Notes under the pieces: model-generated
What the model was told of the DNA's origin: nothing
Seen by the model: only the letters and a program-made list of their open reading frames with translations
Databases searched by the model: none
Assembly (NCBI GenBank): GCA_020555605.1
Contig: JAJCJC010000013.1
Location: forward strand, 1 to 63,579
Length of the DNA stretch: 63,579 nt
Direction: 5' to 3'
DNA from: a bacterium 210917-SL.2.15
GTDB taxonomy: Bacteria > Bacillota > Clostridia > Oscillospirales > Oscillospiraceae
Shown here: positions 52,560 through 62,053 of the stretch, piece by piece
How positions within the stretch are numbered: position 1 is the first letter of the stretch
Layout of the letters: every line of letters starts with the position of its first letter
Position numbers and translations under genes: made by a program

Positions 52560-53666
52560 TTACTTGGAAGCTTTTGCAGCATTGATCGCTTCGATCATCA
52601 TGGGAACAACCTTGAACAGGTCGCCGCAGATACCGTAGTCAGCAACGTCGAAGATGGGAGCAGTCTCGTTCTTGTTAACAGCGATGATCAGCTCGGAATC
52701 CTGCATACCAGCCTTGTGCTGGATAGCGCCGGAGATACCCAGAGCCACATACACCTTGGGATGCACGGTCTTACCGGTCTGGCCGACCTGATGATCTGCA
52801 GTCATGATGCCTGCATCAACCAGCGCACGGGAGGAACCCACAACGCCGCCGCCAAAAGCGTCTGCCAGCTGCTTGGCCAGTTCGATGCCCTTCTCGGGAT
52901 CCTTGTTGACACCACGGCCGATGGAGACGATCACGTCTGCACCGATCAGGTCAACCAGCTCCTTGGCTTCCTTGACAACTTCCAGAACCTTGGCCTGGAT
53001 ATCATCCTCGGAAACAACGGGCTTGACGATCTCGATCTCGCATGCGTCAGCCTTCTCCTGATTGAATTCGGCCTTCTTCATAACGCCGGGACGAACGGTG
53101 GACATGCAGGGACGGAAACGGGGGCAGATGATGGTAGCCATCAGATGGCCGCCGAATGCAGGACGGGTCATCTTCAGGTTCTTATCTTCCATGTTCCACT
53201 TCACGCTGTCAACATCAATGGTGGAACCCTCTCTCAGATAGGTCAGGTAACCATCCATCTCGATATCCAGGTGGGTGCAGTCTGCGGTCAGACCGGTGTG
53301 CATACGAGCTGCGCAGCGGGGACCCAGATCGCGGCCGATGTTGGAAGCGCCAACCAGGATGACCTCGGGCTTCTTCTCCATAGCCACATCGCAGATGACC
53401 TTGGTGTATGCATCAGTGGTGTACACCTTCAGAGCGGGATCTTCGCAGACAATGACCTTATCTGCGCCGTAGCCGCCCAGTTCCTTTGCCAGGCCCTGAA
53501 CATTGTCGCCCAGCAGGATGCCAACCAGCTTGCAACCGCGCTTGTCAGCCAGCTTACGGCCTTCGGAAATCAGTTCGAAGTCCGTGTTCATCAGTTTACC
53601 TTCACGCTGTTCGCAGAATACCCAGATGTCCTGGAATTCCTCAATAGCTGCACTATTAAAAGCCAT
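52560..53666 (-). CDS. etfA: electron transfer flavoprotein alpha subunit
   Basis: 368 aa. With EtfB and Bcd it forms the electron-bifurcating butyryl-CoA dehydrogenase/Etf complex. The C-terminal FAD domain carries GRGVNKDPEKGIELAKQLAD, GSSRALVDAGIM, HQVGQTGKTVHPKVYVALGI and ISGAIQHKAGMQDSELIIA. The N-terminal part (IWVFCEQREGKLMNTDFELI) shows the usual flavodoxin-like start. Last gene of the operon, 19 bases after etfB. Confidence 0.97.
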   Translation of the reverse strand: MAFNSAAIEEFQDIWVFCEQREGKLMNTDFELISEGRKLADKRGCKLVGILLGDNVQGLAKELGGYGADKVIVCEDPALKVYTTDAYTKVICDVAMEKKPEVILVGASNIGRDLGPRCAARMHTGLTADCTHLDIEMDGYLTYLREGSTIDVDSVKWNMEDKNLKMTRPAFGGHLMATIICPRFRPCMSTVRPGVMKKAEFNQEKADACEIEIVKPVVSEDDIQAKVLEVVKEAKELVDLIGADVIVSIGRGVNKDPEKGIELAKQLADAFGGGVVGSSRALVDAGIMTADHQVGQTGKTVHPKVYVALGISGAIQHKAGMQDSELIIAVNKNETAPIFDVADYGICGDLFKVVPMMIEAINAAKASK

Positions 53667-53685
53667 AATTTATTTCTCCTTTCAA

Positions 53686-54486
53686 TCAGATGACATGCTT
53701 CTTCAGCAGTCTGTCAGCAAGATCTGCTGCGGTTGCCTTATCGGCACCCTCCAGCATGACACCGACACCCTTCTGGGGAGGAGTAAAGGACTTGAAGATG
53801 TTCGTGGGGGAACCCTTCAGACCAATGGTATCCAGCTCGATCAGGGGCTCGTCCTTCAGAGCTTCGAAGTCCAGGACGGTCAGAGGCTTCTCATAGCACT
53901 CGAAAATACCCTTGACGGACATGTAACGAGGAGTGTTCAGCTCCTTGATGCAGGTAACCAGGCAGGGAGTCTGCATCTTGATGGTCATGTAGCCATCCTC
54001 CAGCATACGCTTGACGGTGACTTCATTGCCTTCCTTCTTGATGTTGGCAGCATAAGTAACCTGGGGCATATCCAGCTTCTCTGCGATCTGAGGACCAACC
54101 TGAGCGGTATCGCCATCGATTGCCTGACGGCCGCAGAAAATCATATCGTCCTTCTCAATGCCGATGTGGTTAATGGCAGCGGCAATGATCTGGGAAGTTG
54201 CGAACGTATCGGAACCGCCGAACTCACGAGCGGAGATCAGAACGCCCTCATCTGCGCCCATAGCGATCAGCTCGCGCAGCATGCCTTCTGCAGGAGGAGG
54301 ACCCATGGTAACAGCAACCACCTTGCAGCCGGTTTCATCCTTCAGCTGCAACGCAGCTTCCATTGCATTCATATCATCGGGGTTGATGATGGTGGGCATA
54401 GAAGAACGAATAAGGATACCATTTTCATCGACAGCAACCTTACCGGAGGTATCCGGCACCTGCTTCACACAAACAAAAATTTTCAT
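53686..54486 (-). CDS. etfB: electron transfer flavoprotein beta subunit
   Basis: 266 aa. MKIFVCVKQVPDTSGKV, IINPDDMNAMEAALQLKD, CGRQAIDGDTAQVGPQIAEKL and the C-terminal segment SPTNIFKSFTPPQKGVGVML match bifurcating EtfB. It binds the bifurcating FAD (NADH site) with EtfA. 20 bases after bcd. GGAGGTAAATGGTATT precedes the ATG. Confidence 0.97.
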   Translation of the reverse strand: MKIFVCVKQVPDTSGKVAVDENGILIRSSMPTIINPDDMNAMEAALQLKDETGCKVVAVTMGPPPAEGMLRELIAMGADEGVLISAREFGGSDTFATSQIIAAAINHIGIEKDDMIFCGRQAIDGDTAQVGPQIAEKLDMPQVTYAANIKKEGNEVTVKRMLEDGYMTIKMQTPCLVTCIKELNTPRYMSVKGIFECYEKPLTVLDFEALKDEPLIELDTIGLKGSPTNIFKSFTPPQKGVGVMLEGADKATAADLADRLLKKHVI

Positions 54487-54506
54487 AATACCATTTACCT
54501 CCTCAA

Positions 54507-55670
54507 TTACTTAATGCCCAGGGCACCAGAGATGACCATGCGCTGAACTTCGGAAGTACCCTCGTAGATCTCAGTGATCTTAGCATCGCGCATCATGCGC
54601 TCCACGGGATACTCACGGGTGTAGCCGTAACCACCGAACAGCTGAACAGCGCGGCGGGTGGTGTCGCTTGCCATCTGAGCGGCAAACAGCTTGGCCATAG
54701 CAGCATCCATGGAGTAAGGCTCATGATTCTGCTTCTTCATAGCAGCATTGTATACCAGGAACTGAGCAGCCTGCATGTTGGTGTGCATCTCAGCCAGCTG
54801 GAACTGGGTGTTCTGGAACTGGGAAATGCGCTTACCAAACTGGACGCGCTCCTTGGTGTACTTGATTGCTTCGTCGACAGCGCCTTCGCCCAGACCCAGA
54901 GCCTGTGCAGCGATACCGATACGACCGCCGTCCAGAGTCTTCATAGCCAGCTGGAAGCCCTTGCCCTTCTTGCCCAGCAGACGATCCTTGGGGATAATGC
55001 AGTCCTCGAAGATCAGCTCGCAGGTGGAGGAACCGCGGATACCCATCTTCTTCTCGTGCTTACCGACGGAGAAACCGGGGTCGGTACGCTCGACGATGAA
55101 TGCGGAGATTTCCTTCTCCTTCTTGCCGCGCTTGTTGATCACGGTGCCGGTAACAGCGATGACGATGAACACGTTTGCAAAACCAGCGTTGGTGATGAAG
55201 ATCTTGGAGCCGTTCAGGATCCAGTTCTCACCGGACTCATCCAGAACTGCAACAGTCTGCTGACCCTGAGCGTCGGTACCTGCACCGGGCTCGGTCAGAC
55301 CGAATGCGCCGATCCACTCGCCGGAGCACAGCTTGGGCAGATACTTCTGCTTCTGCTCTTCGGTACCATTCTCGAAAATGGGAGCTGCGCACAGGGAGGT
55401 GTGAGCAGAGATCACGACAGCGGTGGTACCGCAGACCTTTGCCATCTCCTCAACAGCCATAACATAAGCCAGAACGTCAGCGCCTGCGCCGCCGTATTCC
55501 TTGGGGAAGTAAATGCCCATCATGCCCAGCTTAGCCATCTTCTTGACAGTCTCTTCGGGGAAGCGCTCTTCCTCGTCGATCTCTTCTGCCAGAGGCTTTA
55601 CTTCGTTCTCCGCAAACTCACGATACATTTTGCGGAGCAGCTGATGTTCTCTATCAATCGTAAAATCCAT
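54507..55670 (-). CDS. bcd: butyryl-CoA dehydrogenase
   Basis: 387 aa, acyl-CoA dehydrogenase family. GAFGLTEPGAGTDAQGQQTVA binds FAD and substrate, MGIRGSSTCELIFEDCIIPKD the middle domain, QLFGGYGYTREYPVERMMRDA and KITEIYEGTSEVQR the C-terminal domain with the catalytic Glu (IYEGTSE). It reduces crotonyl-CoA to butyryl-CoA and passes electrons with EtfAB to ferredoxin. Confidence 0.97.
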   Translation of the reverse strand: MDFTIDREHQLLRKMYREFAENEVKPLAEEIDEEERFPEETVKKMAKLGMMGIYFPKEYGGAGADVLAYVMAVEEMAKVCGTTAVVISAHTSLCAAPIFENGTEEQKQKYLPKLCSGEWIGAFGLTEPGAGTDAQGQQTVAVLDESGENWILNGSKIFITNAGFANVFIVIAVTGTVINKRGKKEKEISAFIVERTDPGFSVGKHEKKMGIRGSSTCELIFEDCIIPKDRLLGKKGKGFQLAMKTLDGGRIGIAAQALGLGEGAVDEAIKYTKERVQFGKRISQFQNTQFQLAEMHTNMQAAQFLVYNAAMKKQNHEPYSMDAAMAKLFAAQMASDTTRRAVQLFGGYGYTREYPVERMMRDAKITEIYEGTSEVQRMVISGALGIK

Positions 55671-55691
55671 AATTAAACTCCTCCTGTGCTA

Positions 55692-56540
55692 TTACTTGGT
55701 GTAATCGTAGAAGCCCTTACCGGACTTTCTGCCCAGCAGGCCGCCGCGAACCATCTTTCTCATCAGAGGATGCGCTCTGTACTTGGAATCGTGAGTCTCG
55801 TTGAACAGAACATCCATAACGTTCAGAACGATATCCCAGCCAATCAGATCGCCCAACTCCAGGGGACCCATGGGATGGTTAGCGCCCAGCTTCATAGCGG
55901 TGTCGATGCCCTCGGCGGAAGCAATGCCCTCGGCATACACGCAGACACCCTCATTGCACAGAGGAACCAGAATCTTGTTGACAACAAAACCGGGAGCTTC
56001 CGCAACTTCGACGGGAGTCTTGCCGATTTCGACAGACAGATTCTTGATGACCTCGAAGGTCTCATCGGAGGTATGCGCACCGCGAATGACCTCGATCAGC
56101 TTCATAGCCGTAGCGGGGTTGAAGAAGTGCATGCCGATGAACTTGTCCTGACGCTTGGTCGCCGTGGCGATCTCGGTGATGGACAGAGAAGAGGTGTTGG
56201 ACGCAAAAATGGTCTCGGGCTTGCAGATGGCATCCAGCTCGCCGAATACGCTCTTCTTGATATCCATGCGCTCCAGAATCGCCTCAACGATCAGATCCAT
56301 ATCAGCCAGGGCCTTCAGATCCGTGGTGAAAGACATGTTGCCCAGGATCGCCTCTTTGGCTTCCTCGGTCATCTTGCCCTTGGCGACTTTCTTATCCAGG
56401 CCCTTGATCAGCTTTGCCTTAGCAGCGTCCAGAATTTCGTCGCTGATGTCACGGACAGTTACTTCAAAGCCCTTGGTAGCAAAGACCTGTGCCACATCCA
56501 AACCCATGGTACCTGCACCCATAACACATACTTTTTTCAT
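55692..56540 (-). CDS. hbd: 3-hydroxybutyryl-CoA dehydrogenase
   Basis: 282 aa. [21 protein letters not shown] binds NAD(H), [14 protein letters not shown] and [21 protein letters not shown] hold the catalytic Ser, Asn and His (with Glu), and [16 protein letters not shown] begins the C-terminal dimer domain. Reduces acetoacetyl-CoA to 3-hydroxybutyryl-CoA. The thiolase gene is not in this operon. Confidence 0.97.
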   Translation of the reverse strand: MKKVCVMGAGTMGLDVAQVFATKGFEVTVRDISDEILDAAKAKLIKGLDKKVAKGKMTEEAKEAILGNMSFTTDLKALADMDLIVEAILERMDIKKSVFGELDAICKPETIFASNTSSLSITEIATATKRQDKFIGMHFFNPATAMKLIEVIRGAHTSDETFEVIKNLSVEIGKTPVEVAEAPGFVVNKILVPLCNEGVCVYAEGIASAEGIDTAMKLGANHPMGPLELGDLIGWDIVLNVMDVLFNETHDSKYRAHPLMRKMVRGGLLGRKSGKGFYDYTK

Positions 56541-56584
56541 GATAAATAGCCTCCTTACAAATTTTATAAAAAATACTGGCTCTA

Positions 56585-57361
56585 TTACTTATTCAGATAA
56601 GTGTAGCTGTCCAGCGTTTTTTCCGTAAAAGCCTTCATTGCGCCCTTCTGGTCTTCCGTGGCGCAGCATACACCGAACGCCTCTGCCTCATACGCCGTGC
56701 CGGTGTACATATCGGTCTGCATACCGCGGCGGATGCACCGCTTACTCTGACGGATGGCGACCTGCGCCTTGGAAGCGATGGTCTCGGCCAGTTCCAGGGC
56801 CTTGTCCATCAGCTCATCCGCAGGATATACCTCGCTGACCAAGCCCATGGCTTTGGCCTCTTCAGCCTTGATCGTCTTCGCGGTCAGGATCATCATCATT
56901 GCATTGGAGATACCGCAAATGCGGGGCATGCGCTGGGTGCCGCCAAAACCGGGGGTGATGCCCAAGCCCACCTCGGGCTGGCCAAACTTTGCCTTTTCGC
57001 TGGCCAAACGGATATCGCAGGCCATCGACAGCTCACAGCCGCCGCCCAGAGCGAAACCGTTGATCGCAGCAATGATGGGCTTGCTCATATTCTCAATCTT
57101 CAGGAACACGCTGTTGCCGTAATCGCCGAATTTCTTGCCTTCCACTGCGCCGAAAGCGCTCATCTCGCCGATATCTGCCCCAGCAACAAAAGAACGGCCA
57201 GCGCCAGTCAGAACGCAGACATAAATTTCATCGTCTGCCTCGACCTGGTCGATGACCTTCTCAAGTTCCTGAAGCATGGGAGTGTTCAGCGCATTCAGTG
57301 CCTCCGGACGATTCATGGTGATCACGCCGACGTGACCCTTTTTTTCCAAATCAACTGCCAT
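56585..57361 (-). CDS. crt: 3-hydroxybutyryl-CoA dehydratase (crotonase)
   Basis: 258 aa enoyl-CoA hydratase. [39 protein letters not shown] (oxyanion hole), [40 protein letters not shown] hold the catalytic Glu residues. Converts 3-hydroxybutyryl-CoA to crotonyl-CoA. First gene of the butyrate operon; GAGGAGG precedes the ATG. Confidence 0.96.
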   Translation of the reverse strand: MAVDLEKKGHVGVITMNRPEALNALNTPMLQELEKVIDQVEADDEIYVCVLTGAGRSFVAGADIGEMSAFGAVEGKKFGDYGNSVFLKIENMSKPIIAAINGFALGGGCELSMACDIRLASEKAKFGQPEVGLGITPGFGGTQRMPRICGISNAMMMILTAKTIKAEEAKAMGLVSEVYPADELMDKALELAETIASKAQVAIRQSKRCIRRGMQTDMYTGTAYEAEAFGVCCATEDQKGAMKAFTEKTLDSYTYLNK

Positions 57362-57481
57362 GTTTCTTCCTCCTCATCATTCAGTCGGCCAAAAAAGGAG
57401 CCTCATCCCTTTGGGCCGCTCATTTTCCCTGCCGCAGCGCAACAGAAGAAGTGGGCATGCTTATCCCCACCTTATGGTTAG

Positions 57482-57510
57482 ATTATACGTCTTTGTGAAA
57501 TAAATATCAA
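57482..57510 (-). promoter_or_regulatory. butyrate operon promoter with Rex-like site
   Basis: Minus strand -35 TTGATA (57505-57510), 17-bp spacer, -10 TATAAT (57482-57487). TTGTGAAATAAATATCAA (57493-57510, plus strand) resembles the Rex operator TTGTGAA-N4-TTCACAA: the left half is perfect and the right half matches at 4 of 7 positions. A leader of about 110 bases follows. Confidence 0.7.
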
Positions 57511-57822
57511 GAGGTTTATCCCGGTTTGCCCACACAAAATTTCAGTCGATTTTTGACATTTTCTCCAAAATCAAGACTCTGTTTTATGCAAAACATACAT
57601 TTGCTTGTGTTATGCAAAGTGTGCAGGCCCAATATTTGGTAAACCATTTTTCGACAGGGTACCGCAGCGTCTGCCAGAGCAAGCCAGCTCCCCTCCGCCG
57701 GAACCGCTGTCCGCACACGCAAAGGTTCAGCGCCGAAGCGCTATGCGTTTGCCGCCGCGCTCCGGCTCTTTTCCCAAAGCGGAACTCCGCTCCGGTTCCG
57801 AAAAAGATTTCCGCTCAGATGT

Positions 57823-57852
57823 TTGCAATACACCTCCCGCCTATGGTACAAT
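57823..57852 (+). promoter_or_regulatory. trmB promoter
   Basis: -35 TTGCAA (57823-57828), 18-bp spacer, -10 TACAAT (57847-57852), 44 bases before the trmB ATG. The 300 bases between the crt promoter and this one contain no recognisable gene. Confidence 0.65.
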
Positions 57853-57896
57853 AATCACGTTTTCTGCAATTTGATCCCCGATGGAGGTTTATCGCT

Positions 57897-58592
57897 ATGC
57901 GTATGAGAAAAAAGAAAAATCTGGCACCGCGCATGGGACGTTGTTCTGCCGTGTGGGTGCGCGAACCGCTGGCCCACCGCGGGCACTGGCGCACGCTGTT
58001 TGACCGCAGCGGGGCGCTGCATGTGGAGTTGGGCTGTGGCAAGGGCCGTTTCACAGCGGAAACCGCCCTTGAACATCCTGACACTCTGTTTCTCGCTATC
58101 GAACGGGTTCCCGACGCCATGGTGGTGGCCATGGAGCGAGTGTGCGCTATGGGCCTGACCAATGTGCGCTTCCTTTCCTGCGACGCCGCACGGCTGCCGG
58201 AGCTGTTTGCTCCGGGCGAGGTGGACCGTATTTATATCAACTTCTGCGATCCCTGGCCCACCAAGCGCCATGCTAAGCGCCGCCTGACCCATCACAATTT
58301 CCTGCAGCTGTACCGCCAGGTGCTGGCCGAAGGCGCTCAGATCCATTTCAAAACTGACAACACCCCGCTGTTTGCCTTCTCCTTGGAAGAATTCCCCTCG
58401 TGTGGCTTTGCCCTGTCCGAAGTCTCTCACAATCTGCACGAAAACGGTCCCCAGGGCATCATGACCGATTATGAAGCCAAATTCTATGAGTTGGGTACGC
58501 CGATCCATCGCTGTGTAGCCACTATGGTGGATTGGGAAGCGCCGGAGGACACAGATGAAACTGCGCCGGAACTGCCGGCGGAAGCAACATAA
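57897..58592 (+). CDS. trmB: tRNA (guanine-N7-)-methyltransferase
   Basis: 231 aa from ATG 57897 (TGGAGG upstream). LHVELGCGKGRFTAETAL is the SAM-binding motif, FLAIERVPDAMVVAMERV motif II, INFCDPWPTKRHAKRRLTH the TrmB signature and FKTDNTPLFAFSLEEF a C-terminal motif. It makes m7G46 in tRNA variable loops. Single gene with its own terminator. Confidence 0.96.
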   Translation: MRMRKKKNLAPRMGRCSAVWVREPLAHRGHWRTLFDRSGALHVELGCGKGRFTAETALEHPDTLFLAIERVPDAMVVAMERVCAMGLTNVRFLSCDAARLPELFAPGEVDRIYINFCDPWPTKRHAKRRLTHHNFLQLYRQVLAEGAQIHFKTDNTPLFAFSLEEFPSCGFALSEVSHNLHENGPQGIMTDYEAKFYELGTPIHRCVATMVDWEAPEDTDETAPELPAEAT

Positions 58593-58598
58593 ACCGCA

Positions 58599-58635
58599 GC
58601 GCGGCACATCCGATTCCGGATGTGCCGCGCTTTTC
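58599..58635 (+). terminator. terminator of trmB
   Basis: A 14-bp perfect stem (58599-58612 with 58617-58630) followed by TTTTCC. Confidence 0.82.
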
Positions 58636-58660
58636 CGTTCAAATTTTTTCAAAAAGGCAC

Positions 58661-58691
58661 TTGACTCTCCCACTGTGATACTCTATAGGAT
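58661..58691 (+). promoter_or_regulatory. MerR-type promoter with 19-bp spacer
   Basis: -35 TTGACT (58661-58666) and -10 TAGGAT (58686-58691) are 19 bp apart, the overlong spacing used by MerR activators. TATAGG with 17 bp is an alternative reading. Confidence 0.55.
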
Positions 58692-58728
58692 AAAAGCGAG
58701 CTCAAAATCACTCTGCGAGGTGGCCTTC

Positions 58729-59550
58729 ATGCTAAAAATCGGAGAATTTTCCAAACTGTCCCGGCTCAGCGTCCGCATGCTGCGCTATTACGACGCGTCT
58801 GGACTCCTGACGCCTGCCGTGGTAGACCCTTTCACCGGCTACCGCTATTACTGCGAAGAACAGCTGCCCACGGCTGGACGGATCGCCGCGCTGCGCGACA
58901 TGGGGTTCCCCCTGTCGGCAATCGACGCCATTACGCAGCGGCAAGGCGATGCCGCTGCGCTTGCGCAGCTGCTGGAGGAACACCGCCGCACCTTGCAGGC
59001 CCGGCTGGACACGACCATGCGGCAGTTGCAGCTGCTGCGCACCGCCGCAGAACAACTACGAAAGGATGAAACAATGATGAAATATTCTGTCACACTGAAA
59101 TCCCTGCCCGAACGCTATGCCGCCACCGTGCGCCAAACCATTCCACACTACGAAGACGAAGGCGTTCTCTGGCATATCCTGGCGCAGGAAACCGCACCAC
59201 TGAACCTGATCCCTGCAGACCCCTGCTATTGTAGCGTGGTCTTTCACGATGGCGAATTCAAAGAAACCGGTGTGGACGCAGAGGTTCAGAAAACAGTGCG
59301 CGGTTCCTATCCCGACACCGCCCATGTGCGCTTCCGGACACTGCCCCCAGTGACCTTTGCCTCCGCCGTTTTCCGAGGCCCTTACCATCAGATCGGCGAC
59401 GTAAATATCGCCGTGGCAGCGTGGATCCGGGACAACGGATATGAATACGACGGCCCTTCCTTTAATATCTATCACGTCAGTCCCCACGAAACAGAGGATC
59501 CGGAAAAATACGTCACTGAAGTCTGCTACCCTGTGCGCCCGAAACAATAA
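58729..59550 (+). CDS. MerR family regulator with GyrI-like effector-binding domain
   Basis: 273 aa from ATG 58729. N-terminal winged HTH: LKIGEFSKLSRLSVRMLRYY and YDASGLLTPAVVDPFTGYRYY, then a coiled coil (LEEHRRTLQARLDTTMRQLQLL). The C-terminal 150 residues are a GyrI/BmrR-type ligand domain (EVQKTVRGSYPDTAHVRFRTL ... VTEVCYPV). Such proteins sense cationic or other drugs and activate an efflux gene; none is adjacent. Autoregulation through the 19-bp spacer promoter is likely. Confidence 0.93.
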   Translation: MLKIGEFSKLSRLSVRMLRYYDASGLLTPAVVDPFTGYRYYCEEQLPTAGRIAALRDMGFPLSAIDAITQRQGDAAALAQLLEEHRRTLQARLDTTMRQLQLLRTAAEQLRKDETMMKYSVTLKSLPERYAATVRQTIPHYEDEGVLWHILAQETAPLNLIPADPCYCSVVFHDGEFKETGVDAEVQKTVRGSYPDTAHVRFRTLPPVTFASAVFRGPYHQIGDVNIAVAAWIRDNGYEYDGPSFNIYHVSPHETEDPEKYVTEVCYPVRPKQ

Positions 59551-59555
59551 GTCTG

Positions 59556-59586
59556 TGCTCCCCGATGCAAAATGCATCGGGGAGCA
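59556..59586 (+). terminator. terminator of the MerR gene
   Basis: A 14-bp perfect stem (59556-59569 with 59573-59586) with an AAA loop, then GGTTTTC. Confidence 0.75.
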
Positions 59587-59609
59587 TGGTTTTCAGGCAC
59601 TGCACCGCT

Positions 59610-60934
59610 TCATTCACCCAGCACGGTGCCGTCGGCCAGGGTAATGGTGTAGCCGTTGTAGTGAATCGTGCCATGATTGTTCAGAGTCGTCATCGTACAG
59701 TTGCCGGTCAGCGTCCAAGTACAGCCCTGCTCGATTGTCACACAAGCGTTATTCGTCACGGCAGCGCCGCCTTCGGCGTTGTCCACGATGTGGATCATAC
59801 CGGTAAATGCGCTGCCGTTTTTCAGGGCCATAGTCAGGGTGGAGATCGTGTCCGCCGTGATATTCCCCTCCAGGGCCTGACCGTCGGCGGTAAGCTCCAC
59901 TTGCGCCCCGTTGGCCCCGGCGGTACCCCAGCCGCGGCTGGCGTCGTTGCCGGAAATGGTGAGCAGATTCCCCTCGGCATCCTCGTTTTTCAGCGCCACA
60001 CCGGAAGGCGTCATCACGCAGTTGGTATTGGTGGCATAGAACGGGTCACCGTTTTTACCAGTCAGTCTGCCGCCGAAGAATCGCCGGAGGTGGTTACGGT
60101 CAGATTGCTGGCGTTGGTGGTGCCGCCGCTGGTGGTCTGCAGTCCGCCGGAATGGTCGGCCGTGGCGGCAATGGTGGAATTCGAAATCGTCACTGCAGTG
60201 CCTACGCCGTAGCCAAATACACCATTTCCGTTCTGGGCCAAGGACGTGATCGAGGCATTTCGGATCGTCACCTGAGCGCCGTCCGTAGCCAACAGCGCCG
60301 CATTCTTTCCGTAAAAGTCCCCATCTTCCGTATTAGAAGATACGCCGGTGGATTTATCTGCCGAAATGCCATCCAGCATCACCGCAGCGCCTGTAACACG
60401 CAGGGCGTTTTCATCGTCTCCAACGGAGGAATAGGAAATGCCGCTGTAAGCACCGTCTTCCGTCAGCTCATGGGCGGCCGTCCCCCGGGTCACCTGACCG
60501 GAACCACCAAAACCGCCCAATCCATTTTGCTTGACCGTTACCGTGGACACCATATTATTTTCGCCCACTTCGATCACCAAGATATCCCCGCTTTCAATAT
60601 CCTCCAGGCTGCCCTCCGTCTTCCCCGCCCCCTGCTCCAAGGTAACGGAAGCACCAGCCAGATCAATGGCAGTAATTTCTTCTGAAGCAGTGAACGAAGC
60701 CCCGTCGGGCATCTGGCCCGTTGGCTTTCCGGCAGGACTTTCACCGTCCGGCGCCGCATTGCCGGAGGCACCAGAGCCCCCATCGGTCCATTTCCCCAGC
60801 TGCAGCGTCACTGTAGTGCCGTCCATCGTCGTCACCTGTCCGGTCAAAGTGGAATTGCTATAATCCGTATCGCTGCTGCCTGACAAGGCAGCGGCTAGGG
60901 CCGCAGTACACAAAAGAGCATACAAACTTTTCAC
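59610..60934 (-). pseudogene. secreted beta-helix surface protein, internally deleted and frameshifted
   Basis: GTG 60934 after AGAGAGGA. A signal peptide (KSLYALLCTAALAAALSG) is followed by SSD where a lipobox would have Cys, so lipid anchoring is doubtful. A short beta domain (STLTGQVTTMDGTTVTLQLG) and a right-handed beta-helix of imperfect repeats (GAAVMLDGISADKST, AQVTIRNASITSLAQNG) follow. At 60065 the first frame stops; homology resumes in another frame at RLTGKNGDPFYATNTNCVM and runs to the end (TITLADGTVLGE). A block of helix rungs is probably missing. Confidence 0.78.
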
Positions 60935-61077
60935 GGGACACAATCCTCTCTGTAGGTCGGTGTTACAATCATACATGCGGGCCGGTTTCCGGCCCTTTCG
61001 GATGAAAGTATATGCCCTGTTTCTGAACAAAGTGTGGCCAGTTTCGAAACACCGACAAAACAAATCCTGTATTTTTC

Positions 61078-61109
61078 AAAAAAGAGCGCCGCAGGAAACC
61101 CTGCGGCGC
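61078..61109 (-). terminator. terminator of the hemolysin III gene
   Basis: An 11-bp perfect stem (61085-61095 with 61099-61109), AAA loop; the minus strand continues CTCTTTTTT. Confidence 0.85.
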
Positions 61110-61144
61110 TCCAACTACGAACGGCGGCATAGACCCAACCATGA

Positions 61145-61879
61145 TTAAATTCCCATATATACAGCGCCCATCATCAGCACAAAGCAGGCGCTGCCCAGCA
61201 GTACAAACAAATGAAATACCTCATGACAGCCGAATCGCGCATGGTCTTTCAGCGGCCATTTCAGTGCATACATCACACCGCCCACCGTATAGGCCACGCC
61301 CCCGGCCATCATCCAGAAGAACGCCGATGCGCTAAGCGCTGCTGTCAGAGGCTGCAAGGCCAGCACCGCCATCCACCCCATCCCCACATAAAACATGGTG
61401 GTCAGGATCCGCGGAGCATTCAGCCAGCACAATGTGACAATGACGCCCACTACGGCCAGCCCCCAGATCACGCCGAACAGGCTCCATCCCAGCGCACCGC
61501 CCAGCGCCGACAGACAAACCGGCGTATAGGTGCCCGCAATGAGCACATAAATCATGGAATGATCCAGTTTACGCAAAAAAAGGCGCCCCCGGACCGATGT
61601 ATTGACGCAGTGATACAGGCAGCTCGCCAGATACAGCGCTGTCATGGACGCCGTATAAACTGACAGTGATACGACATCCAGCGCGCCCGCGCCGCGGCAA
61701 ACCGCCAAAACGATCAGCGCCGCACCGCTCAACACACTCAACAGCGCGCCCAGTCCATGGGTAAACGCAGACCAGAAACGCAGAGCGTCGTAAGGGTCAC
61801 GGACCTGGGTGATCCTCTGCTTGTGCACCCTGCCAGGAACTGCAGCCGGCAACGGCGTAGAATGGATTGTTCGTGTCAT
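61145..61879 (-). CDS. hemolysin III family (PAQR-like) membrane protein
   Basis: 244 aa from ATG 61879 (GGGGG 10 bases upstream; the in-frame GTG at 61888 is too close to it). Seven transmembrane helices. The conserved metal-site residues appear as ASCLYHCVN, LRKLDHSMIYVLIAGTYTP and CHEVFHLFVLLG. The bacterial role is unclear; the family name comes from B. cereus. The promoter region is extremely AT-rich. Confidence 0.93.
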   Translation of the reverse strand: MTRTIHSTPLPAAVPGRVHKQRITQVRDPYDALRFWSAFTHGLGALLSVLSGAALIVLAVCRGAGALDVVSLSVYTASMTALYLASCLYHCVNTSVRGRLFLRKLDHSMIYVLIAGTYTPVCLSALGGALGWSLFGVIWGLAVVGVIVTLCWLNAPRILTTMFYVGMGWMAVLALQPLTAALSASAFFWMMAGGVAYTVGGVMYALKWPLKDHARFGCHEVFHLFVLLGSACFVLMMGAVYMGI

Positions 61880-61906
61880 ACAGCTCACGCCCCCTTCTTT
61901 ATCATT

Positions 61907-61935
61907 ATATTATATCATTATCGATATCGTGTCAA
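61907..61935 (-). promoter_or_regulatory. hemolysin III promoter with GATAAT repeats
   Basis: Minus strand -35 TTGACA (61930-61935), 17-bp spacer, -10 TAATAT (61907-61912). The spacer and flank contain GATATCGATAATGATA and a second AATGATAA, which resemble Fur-family GATAAT repeats; a metal- or stress-responsive repressor is possible. Confidence 0.65.
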
Positions 61936-61981
61936 TATATAAATTATAATATTATATAATTTTAAAAATTATTTTTATAAT

Positions 61982-62010
61982 AAAAAAACACCGCTCGTTT
62001 AGGGGCGGTG
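61982..62010 (-). terminator. terminator of the recombinase remnant
   Basis: CACCGC (61989-61994) pairs with GCGGTG (62005-62010); the minus strand continues with seven T (61982-61988). Confidence 0.75.
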
Positions 62011-62053
62011 AATTAAGAAAACATTGAAGCAGGAAACGGTATAGCTCAAACGG

